Part shown: positions 1 to 8,599 of the stretch, one piece after another
How positions within the stretch are numbered: position 1 is the first letter of the stretch
Layout: the number at the start of each line of letters is the position of its first letter
Notes under the pieces: generated by a model
What the model saw: the letters and a program-made list of their open reading frames with translations, nothing else
Database searches by the model: none
What the model was told of the DNA's origin: nothing
Program-made: the position numbers and the translations under genes
Assembly (NCBI GenBank): GCA_001970855.1
Contig: LSSN01004695.1
Location: 1-13,158, forward strand
Reading direction: 5' to 3'
DNA length: 13,158 bases
From: Smittium culicis
Lineage: Eukaryota > Kickxellomycota > Harpellomycetes > Harpellales > Legeriomycetaceae

Positions 1-95
1 GGCGGAGGGGGGTCGGTTGAAAAATTATTTTTTTAATATTTTTACAACTTTTTAAATATTTTTTTATTAGTTTTTATATACTTATAAATAATTTT
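1..95 (+). mobile_element. 3' terminal remnant of a LINE (non-LTR retrotransposon)
   Basis: The first bases (GGCGGAGGGGGG, then a GTTGAAAAATTATTTTT stretch and a T-rich tail) align with 11397-11490, the tail of a recognisable LINE fragment in this window. Both have a GCGG..GAGGGG block, a TCG(T)TTGAAAAA core, and a T-rich run ending near TTTTATA.ACTTA. This is the stop-codon region and 3' UTR of a copy whose body lies to the left of the window. The homology fades around base 95, a few bases before the inverted-repeat arm begins at 106. I judged the alignment by eye, so the right boundary is approximate. Confidence 0.55.
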
Positions 96-248
96 TAATA
101 GTCATTCTGAGACAAAAAAAAAAAACTGTAATCTTAAATTTTCATCTATTGTTGGGCCAATTAAAAATTCGTATTGCTATTTGTATTTCAGGGATTCTTA
201 ACTAAGAGATCACTTTGTTGCACTGATTACAGGTTACTTCATTCTATC

Positions 249-399
249 TTGCAAAACGTTCTGAATATGTTGCAAAATCGCTTTGAAATTTTGCAAAAAT
301 AAATTTCGCGTCTCAAATTACAAAATTACGTAAGCATTTTTCAACTGATTTTACATTGTGTAATTTCAATTTTGCAAAGCTCTCATTCGATATTGCAAA
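249..399 (+). repeat. Subterminal TTGCAAA box array, left arm
   Basis: TTGCAAA occurs at 249-255, 270-276, 291-297, 372-378 and 393-399. At 318-324 the left arm has TTACAAA where the right arm keeps the intact box. Start-to-start spacing is 21, 21, 27, 54 and 21 bp. Regular subterminal motifs like this often bind the protein that processes an element's ends; that function is inferred. Confidence 0.6.
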
Positions 400-1223
400 G
401 CTGCTCATTTGTGCGGGCAAAAGATAAATTGGGACTACTAAAAATCTACTTGGAAAAAAAAATTATAGCAAAGTAAAAATTTTGTAAATGGAAAAAAACT
501 ACAAGAAAATTAGCTTTTACTAATAATTATTTTTCTATAAGTCTATTAGCCTAAGTTTGATACTAGTTTATAAGCATATATTTATTTTTCTATTTATCTA
601 AATAATACATATATACATTATAACTTTATTATACAGTATTCTAAATGGTTTCACTTATTGCAAAAAGAAGTTTACCAAAATTGGTTAAATATAAATTTAA
701 TCGAAACCAAACTTATACGTACCCAAGATTGTATATTTATGTACGCTAATACAAATATAAAATATCGCTTGATTATACGGACATTAACTCACAGCAAGAT
801 AAACACAACTATTTAATTCATAAATAGAAGTATTTTATAAATATAAAGAATCAATTTTTATTGCAAACTATTATAACAGCTATACAACTAAATACTTTTA
901 CAAATTTTTTTCAAACTTACTTTTTAGAAATATTTAATTTTAGTAAGTATAATATTTTTTAACAATTTTATTAAAGTGTTTTATGAATAACTTTTAGACA
1001 TTGATAGCAGCGAAGTATATGTGCATATACAGAGGCAAAAAATAAGCTTATATATTGCAATTAAACCAAAAAAATAAAAAAGACCATTTACTGTTTAGTT
1101 TTTTTTCATTTCTTAATTTATTTTGAACGATTTTTCGCCTGCAACCTCCATACTATTTTTTTATGATAAATAATAATTATGGATAAAATATAGCTAAAAG
1201 GTTTTTTTAGTATAATACAAGGA

Positions 1224-1275
1224 GACAGTTTAATGATACTATAAGCGAGAGAGGTGACAGTTTAATGATATTATA
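1224..1275 (+). repeat. Paired 20-bp direct repeats at the inner edge of the left arm
   Basis: GACAGTTTAATGATACTATA at 1224-1243 recurs as GACAGTTTAATGATATTATA at 1256-1275, differing at one base, with a 12-bp spacer rich in GAGA. The period is 32 bp. The second copy ends two bases before arm identity stops (1277). It could be a recombinase or priming site; that is inference from position only. Confidence 0.6.
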
Positions 1276-1535
1276 TTATCTGATAAAAAAAAAGCGAAAA
1301 TATAAAGTCTATAAAATTAAAGTAAATGAAATGAAGCGAAAAAATTTTTATGGTATAAACTGTAAAGTGCGCAATAGAGATAACCTTAACATCTTTTTCT
1401 TTTCAAAGGTACTCTACCAGCATAAATATTTCTAAAAAATATTTTATACAATAAGAGTATTTAAAATTTTATTTCCCTTCAAAAAATTAAACTACGAAAC
1501 AGGAAAATGAACCAATAGCTCACGCAAGCTAAAAA

Positions 1536-2320
1536 ATAGTTAAAATATTGTCTGAAATTGTACAGCAGCTCTTTTGAGAAAATGAGACCAACCAAGAGCC
1601 AGAAGACTCATACATTTCATGAAAGGTTCCAATGGCAGATTTAACTGGTATTCAGAGTACATTCATGCACCTCCTTCAATTGAAGAAGAACGTAAGATTG
1701 CGATAAACTCTTGCTCGAAGACTAGTTCAATTAAATGAAATCCACCGCCATTGAGCTAATCTGCATCATGCGTGGTGACGAAGGCTGATTTTGCCTCTTA
1801 TGGAATCCAGATAGCCCTTGCTCAAGCTACAAGACCGATAGATTACAATTTCCATAGCTGAATACAGGGTTTTACCGAAACCAATACTTCCGAGGATCCG
1901 GGGATCATACTTATGAGATCAATGAGAGCTCTCTTTTTCGACGTTACTGCAACTGTATATCAGCGAGGTAAGATATCCTCCTTAATTGATCAGATCTTCC
2001 TGAAAATCCCACTCAGCTCATAGAATCTAAAATCAAACCACGATGAAAAAAGAGTCGTTTAATGCCCTAATAGTCAAGAACTCAACTGCAAAACCTCAGA
2101 GAGTCAAGAATTTTTGCAAGCGCCAGCAGAGCTCGATCCCAAAGGGCTCGAGTAGCAGCAACACTGGTACGGTGGGAGCACCTCGGCTTTAACCACCACC
2201 GAAACCGGTAGCAAGGCCTCTGACCGTCAGACAAATTTTCAAGGAAGACTTTGTGGACGCGAAAAAGGATCACAATTTAGACCCAAAACGACCCTCCCTT
2301 AGGGGGCCGCGAACCTATTT
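1536..2320 (+). pseudogene. DIRS-like ORF1 (gag-like) remnant
   Basis: No continuous frame remains, but pieces in shifting + frames form one protein. ILSEIVQQL is encoded around 1545-1571. PSIEEERKIAINSCSKTSS starts near 1672. SYGIQIALAQATRPIDYNF lies around 1797-1851, followed by SEDPGII and MRALFFDVTATV (about 1890-1955). The Arg/Gln/Gly-rich end QTNFQGRLCGREKGSQFR lies around 2229-2282. I recognise this series as the conserved core of ORF1 proteins that precede RT in fungal DIRS-like elements, where ORF1 is taken to be the nucleic-acid-binding gag. At least six in-frame stops and several frame changes make it dead. The 258 bp between the left arm and this region show nothing recognisable. 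The family assignment is from memory of related proteins, not a search. Confidence 0.6.
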
Positions 2321-2369
2321 TTGAATAGTTGTGGTAAAACCTGATTGACAGCTGATGGGTTTAGAACAT

Positions 2370-3892
2370 AGTTAATCCGGAATTCATAATCCCCTTCAAG
2401 AACCCACAATCTTCTGTTCAGAAATCTAGGTCGTTTCCGGCTAAAATTCGACCTCGATTCCGAAGCGGATCCCATTTCGAAAGTGCATGAAGGGCAACTT
2501 TCGAAATATATGGATTTGATGTGGACTCTTCGGTCCCACTCCAAATGATACGCACTCAAAAGTCATTTCTGAAGCCACACCCGCATCGGTACAACAGGAA
2601 GTTGAGACTGGAGTTCAGCAAATTTCTAACAGAGGAGTCATTTCTACAGCTATCGAAACGAGCTATCAAAGAAATTCATATGAAGGATCCTGGCTTCTAC
2701 ATACAGCTTTTTACGATCCCGATAAAGAATAAATGTATCGGGGCAGTCTTTAACCTCCGCAAGCTCAACCAAAAATGAAGGAGCAGAAATTCGAGATGAA
2801 GACACTTTCTTTGTCATGAACCGATTTTAGAATGTTCTATAACGTTCTAGAATCATCTGAATCATTTTTTCAGCAATTTTTTAGACTCCTATTAAATATT
2901 AATTAATGGCTTTGAAATAACTAATGATCAATATTTATTTTACCTAACCGTTAAATTAGTTAGCAAATATTTTTGAATAGTAATTATTTTATTAGTAAGC
3001 AATGTTGATTACTAATTCATTCTTGACTATTCTTATAGTATTTATTTTGTTTAGTTTTTATTTCTCGTCGTTCAAAAACTAAGTTCATAAAAAGTATAAA
3101 AAGGATGAAATTTCTGTTCTTGGGTTATGATATCTAGTATCTTGTATACTTTGATTATATTAAATAAACTTCTCTTATCTCCCTTATTAACCTGAATCTT
3201 ACAGTCTTTCATTTGCCGTATGGTTCTCGGAAAAGAATATTTGATGTCCTTGATCTTTCATAATACATTCATGCATATACTGATTTTCAAGAAGTGTCGG
3301 AAGTACCTACTCTTTCATTGGAATTGCCGATATTTACAGTTTCAGTATCTGCCTTTCAGGCTATTACTAATCCAGTTCGTATTCATGAAAATTCTATTAC
3401 CATTTTTACAATGGGCAAGATTACAAGGTATGCAAATCTCAGCATATGGGCGAACTAATAATCAAAGCAGAATCTAAAGAGTTTTGTGCGAAAAACACAA
3501 GAAGAATAAACTCCAAGCTCCGTAATCTTCGATTTAAGATCAAAGGCGAAAAATCATCTAGATCACAATGCCAATCTATCAATAATTTGAGGGTGGTAAT
3601 AAAATCCCGGGATATGACCTTGAATGTTCCAATGACCGATTTATTGGATCTTCTATGTGATGCCAGCATACTACTGAATTATAGCCAAAAGAAATTGAAA
3701 TTTCTGGATAGCTTTACGTGGGAAGCCATTAAAATTTCGATCGCGCTCGTTTCTAGCCTCCTAATGCTTTAGTGACTCCTGTAGCTCAAGATTTACTGCA
3801 TGTTGTCAATCAATCATGGAATTTGAAAGTAAACTGACGAATCGTGTCATCCAGAACCTATTATTCTCAAAGAATCAGAATAAACCATGGAT
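2370..3892 (+). pseudogene. DIRS-like reverse transcriptase remnant, interrupted by an LTR-like insertion
   Basis: An open stretch at 2521-2778 contains LSKRAIKEIHMKDPGFYIQL followed by FTIPIKN and VFNLRKLNQ, the RT finger region. After the insertion (about 2825-3214) the polymerase continues at 3220: GKEYLMSL, then IFHNTF where active relatives have a catalytic Asp-containing DL(K/H)DAF, then FHWNCRYLQFQYLPF, FVFMKILLPFLQWARLQG and ISAY. The next residues should be the LDD active site. Here (3446-3458) the frame shifts by one base and the aspartates read as Gly and Glu. Thumb/connection sequence follows in another frame: LIIKAESKEFCAKNTRRINS up to 3772 and a weaker part to about 3892. Both catalytic regions are destroyed, so no activity is expected. 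Confidence 0.8.
2825..3214. mobile_element. Probable solo LTR inserted in the RT gene (boundaries approximate)
   Basis: The RT reading breaks after FVMNR (about 2824) and resumes at VLGKEYLMSL (3220). In relatives these parts are a residue or two apart, so about 390 bp have been inserted. The insert is AT-rich, non-coding and LTR-like: it opens with TTTTAGAATGTTCTATAACG, has TATAAAAAGG at 3095-3104 and AATAAA at 3163-3168, and closes near CTGAATCTTACA (3192-3203). It resembles copia-type LTRs. I cannot fix the ends: the flanks CCGA and CCGT hint at an imperfect target duplication, but a TG..CA pair with a clean 5-bp duplication is not visible. Confidence 0.5.
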
Positions 3893-3924
3893 CAGTCTTT
3901 CGCTCTTGCCAGAGACCCCGGAAA

Positions 3925-4700
3925 TGGAGATATTGACGGACTCTAGAGATTCAGCGTCGGGGATTGTGGTGTCATGATTTATCATATCATTATGTAATTT
4001 GATATACGTGTTGTATAAAATTACAAATTACTGCGCAATATTCCCAAAGTCCATTTTGGGAAATAAATTTATGCTTTGATTTGCGCTCGTGATTAGGTAA
4101 TTTGAACACGTGTAGTAAAAATTACTTTTGCTGCGCAAATTCCATTATCATTACTAATAGTTTGATTAGTAATCATTTAGGATTTTATTCTAGAATATTC
4201 TTTATAGTATTTTTTAGTATTTGAAAAATATTTCATAGAATTTTATAGCATTTTGATAGCTTTTAAAAAAGTATATATAGATAGAGATTTTATTGAAAAA
4301 AGAATCTTTAGCAATAAAATATCTTCACTTGATAACTATTTCAAATAAACAAATATAAAAATAAATGCTTAATAATACTTAGCTGTCAGGTCCTGACATG
4401 TGGTATACTAGCGCCCGAACTCACTAACTTAGACAAAATACAAGACAAAGATGCAATCAACTCCAAGGAATTGGAATCCGTTTTTTATGCACTCAAGCTT
4501 AAGAATGCCATCGTACTTGCAGTTTTATCGTACTCGTGCAACACAAAAACACTTGAATAAGTAAAGAAATTTGGAGGAGATGATTCCCCAGAAATACCAT
4601 AAATATTCGAGAAAATCTTTTCACACTACTTGAAGACCAATATCTGGCCTCAGGTGATAGATATCACGCCAGTATTCAATCCAGCAGACACTCAGAGCAG
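3925..4700 (+). pseudogene. DIRS-like RNase H domain remnant, split by a solo LTR
   Basis: The domain opens with EMEILTDSRDSASGIVV (about 3924-3974), the family's first catalytic Asp strand (TD.SD..WGIV). It is cut within GIV by the LTR at 3970-4398 and resumes after the repeated TGTGG. The second catalytic block is clear: INSKELESVFYALKLKN near 4457-4507. The third motif, usually YSDNTTT, reads YSCNTKT (about 4531-4551), so that Asp is lost, and a stop follows shortly after. The closing helix KTNIWPQVIDI with VFNPADTQSRL (ending about 4701) is the normal end of the domain. It is recognisable but inactive. Confidence 0.75.
3970..4398. mobile_element. Solo LTR, Ty3/gypsy-type, with 5-bp target site duplication
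   Basis: A 429-bp non-coding block starts TGTCATGATTTATC and ends GTCAGGTCCTGACA. It is flanked on both sides by TGTGG (3965-3969 and 4399-4403), a 5-bp target duplication. TG..CA ends and the terminal TGTCA/TGACA complementarity are typical of Ty3/gypsy LTRs. Inside are a TATA-like TATATATA (4272-4279) and AATAAA (4313-4318). There is no internal region, so two LTRs recombined and left one. A roughly 50-bp segment is duplicated within it (about 3994-4045 and 4097-4142). The insertion lies exactly within the RNase H reading, so it is younger than the DIRS element. Which strand the parent element was on is not certain; the TATA and AATAAA order suggests +. Confidence 0.85.
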
Positions 4701-5220
4701 GCTGACTCCTAAAACAGAATTTTTGCTGCCTCAGAAGACATTAAAAACATTGAACTCCATGCTTAGCCCACAGGATGTGGGTCTATTTTCGTCCCGGGTG
4801 AGCAAGAAAGTGGAGCAATGCTATTCTTGCTCATCGAAAACCAAGTCCTGAGACATAATTCACTAGCGTTAAAATTTACAGGGTTCAAAAACTCTTATGA
4901 ATTCCTGCCTTGGAATCTGATAACGCAAATCATGCAGAAGGTGCTCAGGCAACAGATAAAGGTGGATTTTGTGATACTAATGTGGAAATCAGCCACATGG
5001 TTCCCGAACCCGATAATATCTCTCTATGTCTCAGCCTTTACTACTTTATTCAACAACATTAGTTCCAGATCACAAAAGTGGTAAGTCTCCGCTCTCGAAA
5101 ATCAATCACTGGAGTTTGATGGCATGGAGGAACAGCAGAGCTTCCTGGAAAACCAATATCTTGGAACTTATGCAGTTGAGTATATTAATTCAAACGAAAT
5201 ACGTGTCAAAGTTGTTCTAA
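4700..5220 (+). pseudogene. DIRS-like post-RNase H domain remnant
   Basis: This continues directly from the RNase H end. LTPKTEFLLPQKTLKTLNSM leads to DVGLFSSRVSKKVEQCYS (to about 4832), a block in these elements that usually reads DxFAS..N..LP.Y.SW. After a frame change come FLPWNLITQIMQKVLRQQIK (about 4900-4959) and LMWKSATWFPN. After another change come SGKSPLSK and HWSLMAWR (about 5085-5133). In DIRS elements the region between RNase H and recombinase has been compared to a DAM-type methyltransferase with an NPPW-like motif; the PWNLI here would fall in that place. I am confident it is homologous to that region and unsure of its function. Stops and two frameshifts inactivate it. Confidence 0.6.
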
Positions 5221-5254
5221 ATACAAATCTATTCAAAAGTTCTTTATAGACTGT

Positions 5255-6110
5255 AGAATATCATATGTGATTACTACTGCCATTTCAGCACCACAGATTT
5301 TTAAATATCTGGCCGATATTTATACTTTGTACAAGTTAAAAGCCGGAAATATAAATTCTTACAAATCATCATAGCTGAAGCTAACTGAAAGAACCAAAGA
5401 ATTTTTAAGCCAACCTATGCTAGCAAGACCATAAAGACATTGTATGAAGCCTCAGTCTTATCTTTCGTCAAACCGGTCCTAGATATAGCGCCAGTATAGG
5501 ATATACTCGAAGAGCGGGGTCCCAAATCTGACATTACAGTCAAGCGATTAACTGCCAAGCTATGTTTGCTTCTGAATTTAACCCGATTCCTAAGGCTGAG
5601 AGATATACATAGGATTCACAACAAGCGAAGCCGCGTTAACCAAGGGATGATAAATTTGAATGTTCTAGCTCTCAAAGAAATTATCGCCGGCCAAAAAATA
5701 GAAAAGCCCTGTAAAATTTCTTCTCACATAGAAACAATATTATTCACAGTAATAGCGTTCTCGGTTTATAAAGAATTGGTAAATAATTCCCTTTTACCGA
5801 CTCCAAATACTAAAAACATAGATTGGGCTGTAAAGAGATCGTATAATTTTGTCAACAACAAGTAAAAGCCTCAATTTTTAGAAATAATTTACATTTAAAT
5901 AAGATCAATATCCGACCTATTACGCATCGGCCCAGATACATCAATACCCAATGATAGAACGATCGAAGAAACGATAGCGACAACTCGACGGTATCAGCTT
6001 TTGAAATCGTATAGCATGCCTTTATTTTTGAGCCATACCATCGTCTATACATTCTATCGACTCACAAGAAATTCCTCGAATAACTTGACTGAGTTGATTA
6101 TATAATTTGG
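5255..6110 (+). pseudogene. DIRS-like tyrosine recombinase remnant
   Basis: The N-terminal part reads ISAPQIFKYLADIYTLYKL with KAGNINSYKSS, then a stop (about 5282-5375), matching the helical core-binding domain. The longest open stretch in this gene runs from about 5500 to 5865: GPKSDITVKRLTAKLC, then LTRFLRLRDIHRI (the first catalytic Arg region of DIRS recombinases), VNQGMINLNVLALKEI, IEKPCKISSH and AFSVYKELV. The C-terminus is in a different frame and more eroded: a poor match where the HxxR box belongs (about 5950-6010), then FYRLTRNSSNNLTELI (about 6048-6095), holding the position of the catalytic Tyr. In an active element this enzyme inserts the double-stranded circular cDNA. It ends about 27 bp before the right arm. 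Confidence 0.7.
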
Positions 6111-6138
6111 AGTAACTTAATATGTCTCATCACTGAAA

Positions 6139-6190
6139 TATAATATCATTAAACTGTCACCTCTCTCGCTTATAGTATCATTAAACTGTC
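6139..6190 (-). repeat. Paired 20-bp direct repeats at the inner edge of the right arm
   Basis: Exact mirror of 1224-1275 on the minus strand, within the perfectly identical arm segment. It lies about 30 bp downstream of the last recognisable recombinase codons. Confidence 0.6.
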
Positions 6191-7019
6191 TCCTTGTATT
6201 ATACTAAAAAAACCTTTTAGCTATATTTTATCCATAATTATTATTTATCATAAAAAAATAGTATGGAGGTTGCAGGCGAAAAATCGTTCAAAATAAATTA
6301 AGAAATGAAAAAAAACTAAACAGTAAATGGTCTTTTTTATTTTTTTGGTTTAATTGCAATATATAAGCTTATTTTTTGCCTCTGTATATGCACATATACT
6401 TCGCTGCTATCAATGTCTAAAAGTTATTCATAAAACACTTTAATAAAATTGTTAAAAAATATTATACTTACTAAAATTAAATATTTCTAAAAAGTAAGTT
6501 TGAAAAAAATTTGTAAAAGTATTTAGTTGTATAGCTGTTATAATAGTTTGCAATAAAAATTGATTCTTTATATTTATAAAATACTTCTATTTATGAATTA
6601 AATAGTTGTGTTTATCTTGCTGTGAGTTAATGTCCGTATAATCAAGCGATATTTTATATTTGTATTAGCGTACATAAATATACAATCTTGGGTACGTATA
6701 AGTTTGGTTTCGATTAAATTTATGTTTAACCAATTTTGGTAAACTTCTGTTTGCAATAAGTGAAACCATTTAGAATACTGTATAATAAAGTTATAATGTA
6801 CATATATATTATGTAGATAAATAGAAAAAGAAATATATACTTATAAACTAGTATCAAACTTAGGCTAATAAACTTATAGAAAAATACTTATTAGTAAAAG
6901 CTAATTTTCTTGTAGTTTTTTTCCATTTACAAAATTTTTACTTAGCTATAAATTTTTTTTTTTTTTCAAGTAGATTTTTAGTAGTCCCAATTTTTCTTTT
7001 GCCCGCTCAAATGAGCAGC

Positions 7020-7170
7020 TTTGCAATTTCGAATGAGAGCTTTGCAAAATTGAAATTACACAATGTAAAATCAGTTGAAAAATGCTTACGTAATTTTGCA
7101 AATTGAGACGCGAAATTTATTTTTGCAAAATTTCAAAGCGATTTTGCAACATATTCAGACCGTTTTGCAA
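7020..7170 (-). repeat. Subterminal TTGCAAA box array, right arm
   Basis: Six perfect TTTGCAA boxes (TTGCAAA on the minus strand) at 7020, 7041, 7095, 7122, 7143 and 7164 mirror the left-arm array at the same 21/54/27/21/21 spacing. Here all six are intact, although the surrounding outer arm has accumulated differences. Confidence 0.6.
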
Positions 7171-7383
7171 GATAGAATGAAGTAACCTGTAACCATTGCA
7201 ACAAAGTGATCTCTTTGTTAAGAATCCCTGAAATACAAATAGCAATGCGAATTTTTAATTGACCCAACAATAGTTGAAGATTTAAGATTATAGTTTTTTT
7301 TTTGTCTCAGAGAGTTTATTAAACATAATTTAAAAGTATACTAAACACTATCAAAAATTAAGATTATAGTTCAATAACATTGA

Positions 7384-7650
7384 ACTGCAACAAAGTACTT
7401 CCTTCGATTAGAATTTGCCATATGGGAGATTCTTTATGAAGGGGTCATTTTATAGTTTGAAGCGTTAAAGTGTATGAAATTAAATACTCAATTTTTATCC
7501 AATAAGAAAATCTAGGTTTATTTTTAGCAAATAAAAATTTCAAAATTAAATGAATACATACAATTATTGAAATGACTTTTCAATTCCAATAATAATATTA
7601 AAATTAATGAATAACTAGGCCAATAAAAATAAACTGCTACGGAGTGCTCT
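7384..7650. repeat. Degenerate dispersed repeat, copy A
   Basis: It aligns by eye with 8600-8920 and, partly, 12590-12800. Shared landmarks in order are GAAGGGGTCATTTTATAG, GTGTATGAAATTAAAT, TTTTTATCCAATAA, GACTTTTCAATTCCAATAAT and AACTGCTACGGAGTGCTCTC. Corresponding parts of copy B read GAAAAGAGCGATTTTATG, GCGTATGAAATTTCAT, ATATCCAGTAA, TGCCTTTCCAATTTCGCC and AACTGTAGCAAAGTGCTTTC. Identity looks about 60-70 percent with indels, so the family is old. No ORF and no terminal structure identify its class. Confidence 0.5.
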
Positions 7651-8599
7651 CTCTCTCTTTTTTTTATTAGGAAGATTTATTTCAACATAAATACGAAGTA
7701 CACTCTTCGTTAAGAATCCCCCATATGTACACTTTTTTGTTTGTACATCATTTTGTTTTCTGTCGAGGATAGTAATAAAAAATTTTAATTTTTATATTCA
7801 GCTCCATTTAAAGCTCTTTCAATAAAAAAAACTAGTATTTATCTCGCTGTTATTTGAAAAAGAAAAAAAGCTAAACTATTTCAATCATTAATAGTTAAAT
7901 TCCAAGGTAGCTCGTTAATTAGTTCACTGGTTTTTGCACTCTTTGTGATCAATGTTTTTTTTTAGAGAGTTTATTATTTGTGATCAATGTTAAAATATAC
8001 TTTTTCATCGCCAATAAATTTTTGATATCTGCGTTTTTATTCTTTTTACGACCAGCAGCGAGCTGTGCCATGATATATATTGGTATTATTCTCTAATAGA
8101 ATTTAAAAATAATACCAAAGCTAGCGAGTAGGGAACTTTTAATAGAAAAATCGCCATTCTTTGAAATTTTTTCCTGTATAACTTTGTATAAACTTGATGC
8201 TATTAAATGTATAATATAAAATCGCTTGTCCAGGATACTTATAAAATGGCCCAATAATAAGCTTATAAATAGGAGGTTTTAAAACATTAAAAATAGCTTG
8301 AAAAGGGATACTGTTTACAGGAATAGTAGCCGCCAGATAAACATCCAAGTTTAAAACAAAATCAATTCTTCATAGACCTTTCATTGGCGAAGTACATTTT
8401 GTTCTACTAAAAAAAAAAAAAGATGGAATAGAATAAATTAAATCAGTATAGAATTACATATTTTCATTAAATATCAAAAATAACCGTCAAATAAATAAAA
8501 ATTCTGCTACGTGTTAAACAACAGCGTTCTTCAAATAAGTTTAATGATGTTGGGCCCGGAATGGGCTAAAATAAATACTTCGCATAGAAGCATTGGTTA

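Larger units (their letters stand above)
106..1277 (+). repeat. Left arm of the 1.17-kb inverted repeat
   Basis: It begins with TCTGAGAC and a poly-A run and is the reverse complement of 6137-7311. Bases 691-1277 match 6137-6723 at every position when compared line by line. Outside base 690 the match drops to about 94-95 percent, with substitutions and A-tract length changes. The arm is very AT-rich and has no coding potential. It carries TTGCAAA boxes at 249, 270, 291, 372 and 393 plus a mutated one at 318. Two 20-bp direct repeats lie at its inner edge (1224-1243 and 1256-1275). Confidence 0.95.
106..7311 (+). mobile_element. Degenerate DIRS-like tyrosine-recombinase retrotransposon with long inverted terminal repeats
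   Basis: Two inverted arms of 1172 and 1175 bp enclose 4859 bp. The interior carries, in order on the + strand, remnants of a gag-like ORF1, RT, RNase H, a post-RNase H domain and a tyrosine recombinase, which is the DIRS-1 layout. DIRS elements end in inverted repeats, integrate with a tyrosine recombinase instead of a DDE integrase, and usually leave no target duplication; I see none here. Without the two LTR-like insertions the interior is about 4.0 kb, close to DIRS-1. The recombinase remnant ends about 27 bp before the right arm, so there is no room for separate inner ITRs, which favours the arms being the element's own. They are longer than the few hundred bp typical of DIRS-1. The alternative is a DIRS nested in a foldback-type DNA transposon. 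Every ORF is broken, so the copy cannot move by itself. Confidence 0.8.
6137..7311 (-). repeat. Right arm of the 1.17-kb inverted repeat
   Basis: Reverse complement of 106-1277, ending in GTCTCAGA. The segment 6137-6723 is base-for-base identical to the inner half of the left arm; 6724-7311 is diverged. It retains six intact TTTGCAA boxes (7020, 7041, 7095, 7122, 7143, 7164) at the same spacing as the left arm. The box mutated at 318 in the left arm is intact here (7095-7101). The sequence 7312 onward no longer matches the left flank, so the boundary is sharp to within a few bases. Confidence 0.95.

Noticed and set aside
4818..5220. Overlapping ORFs at 4818-5084 and 5026-5220 as separate small genes
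   Set aside because: Both are frame-shifted pieces of one post-RNase H region, with motifs continuing from one frame to the next.
6120..6136. GTCTCA near 6124 as a remnant of a DIRS internal complementary region matching the arm end GTCTCAGA
   Set aside because: Only six bases match, which is expected by chance in the searched space. The idea needs a family alignment before it can be claimed.
1278..6136. Repeat-induced point mutation as the cause of the stops
   Set aside because: Lesions include many frameshifts and varied substitutions. Without an intact copy to compare I see no clear C-to-T bias, and the perfectly preserved inner arms argue against RIP acting on this repeat.
8139..8348. 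69-codon minus-strand ORF with a Pro/Tyr/Ile-rich protein
   Set aside because: It is isolated, has a stop a few codons upstream of its ATG, no signal or domain, and its length is not surprising in AT-rich DNA. I see no splice partner.
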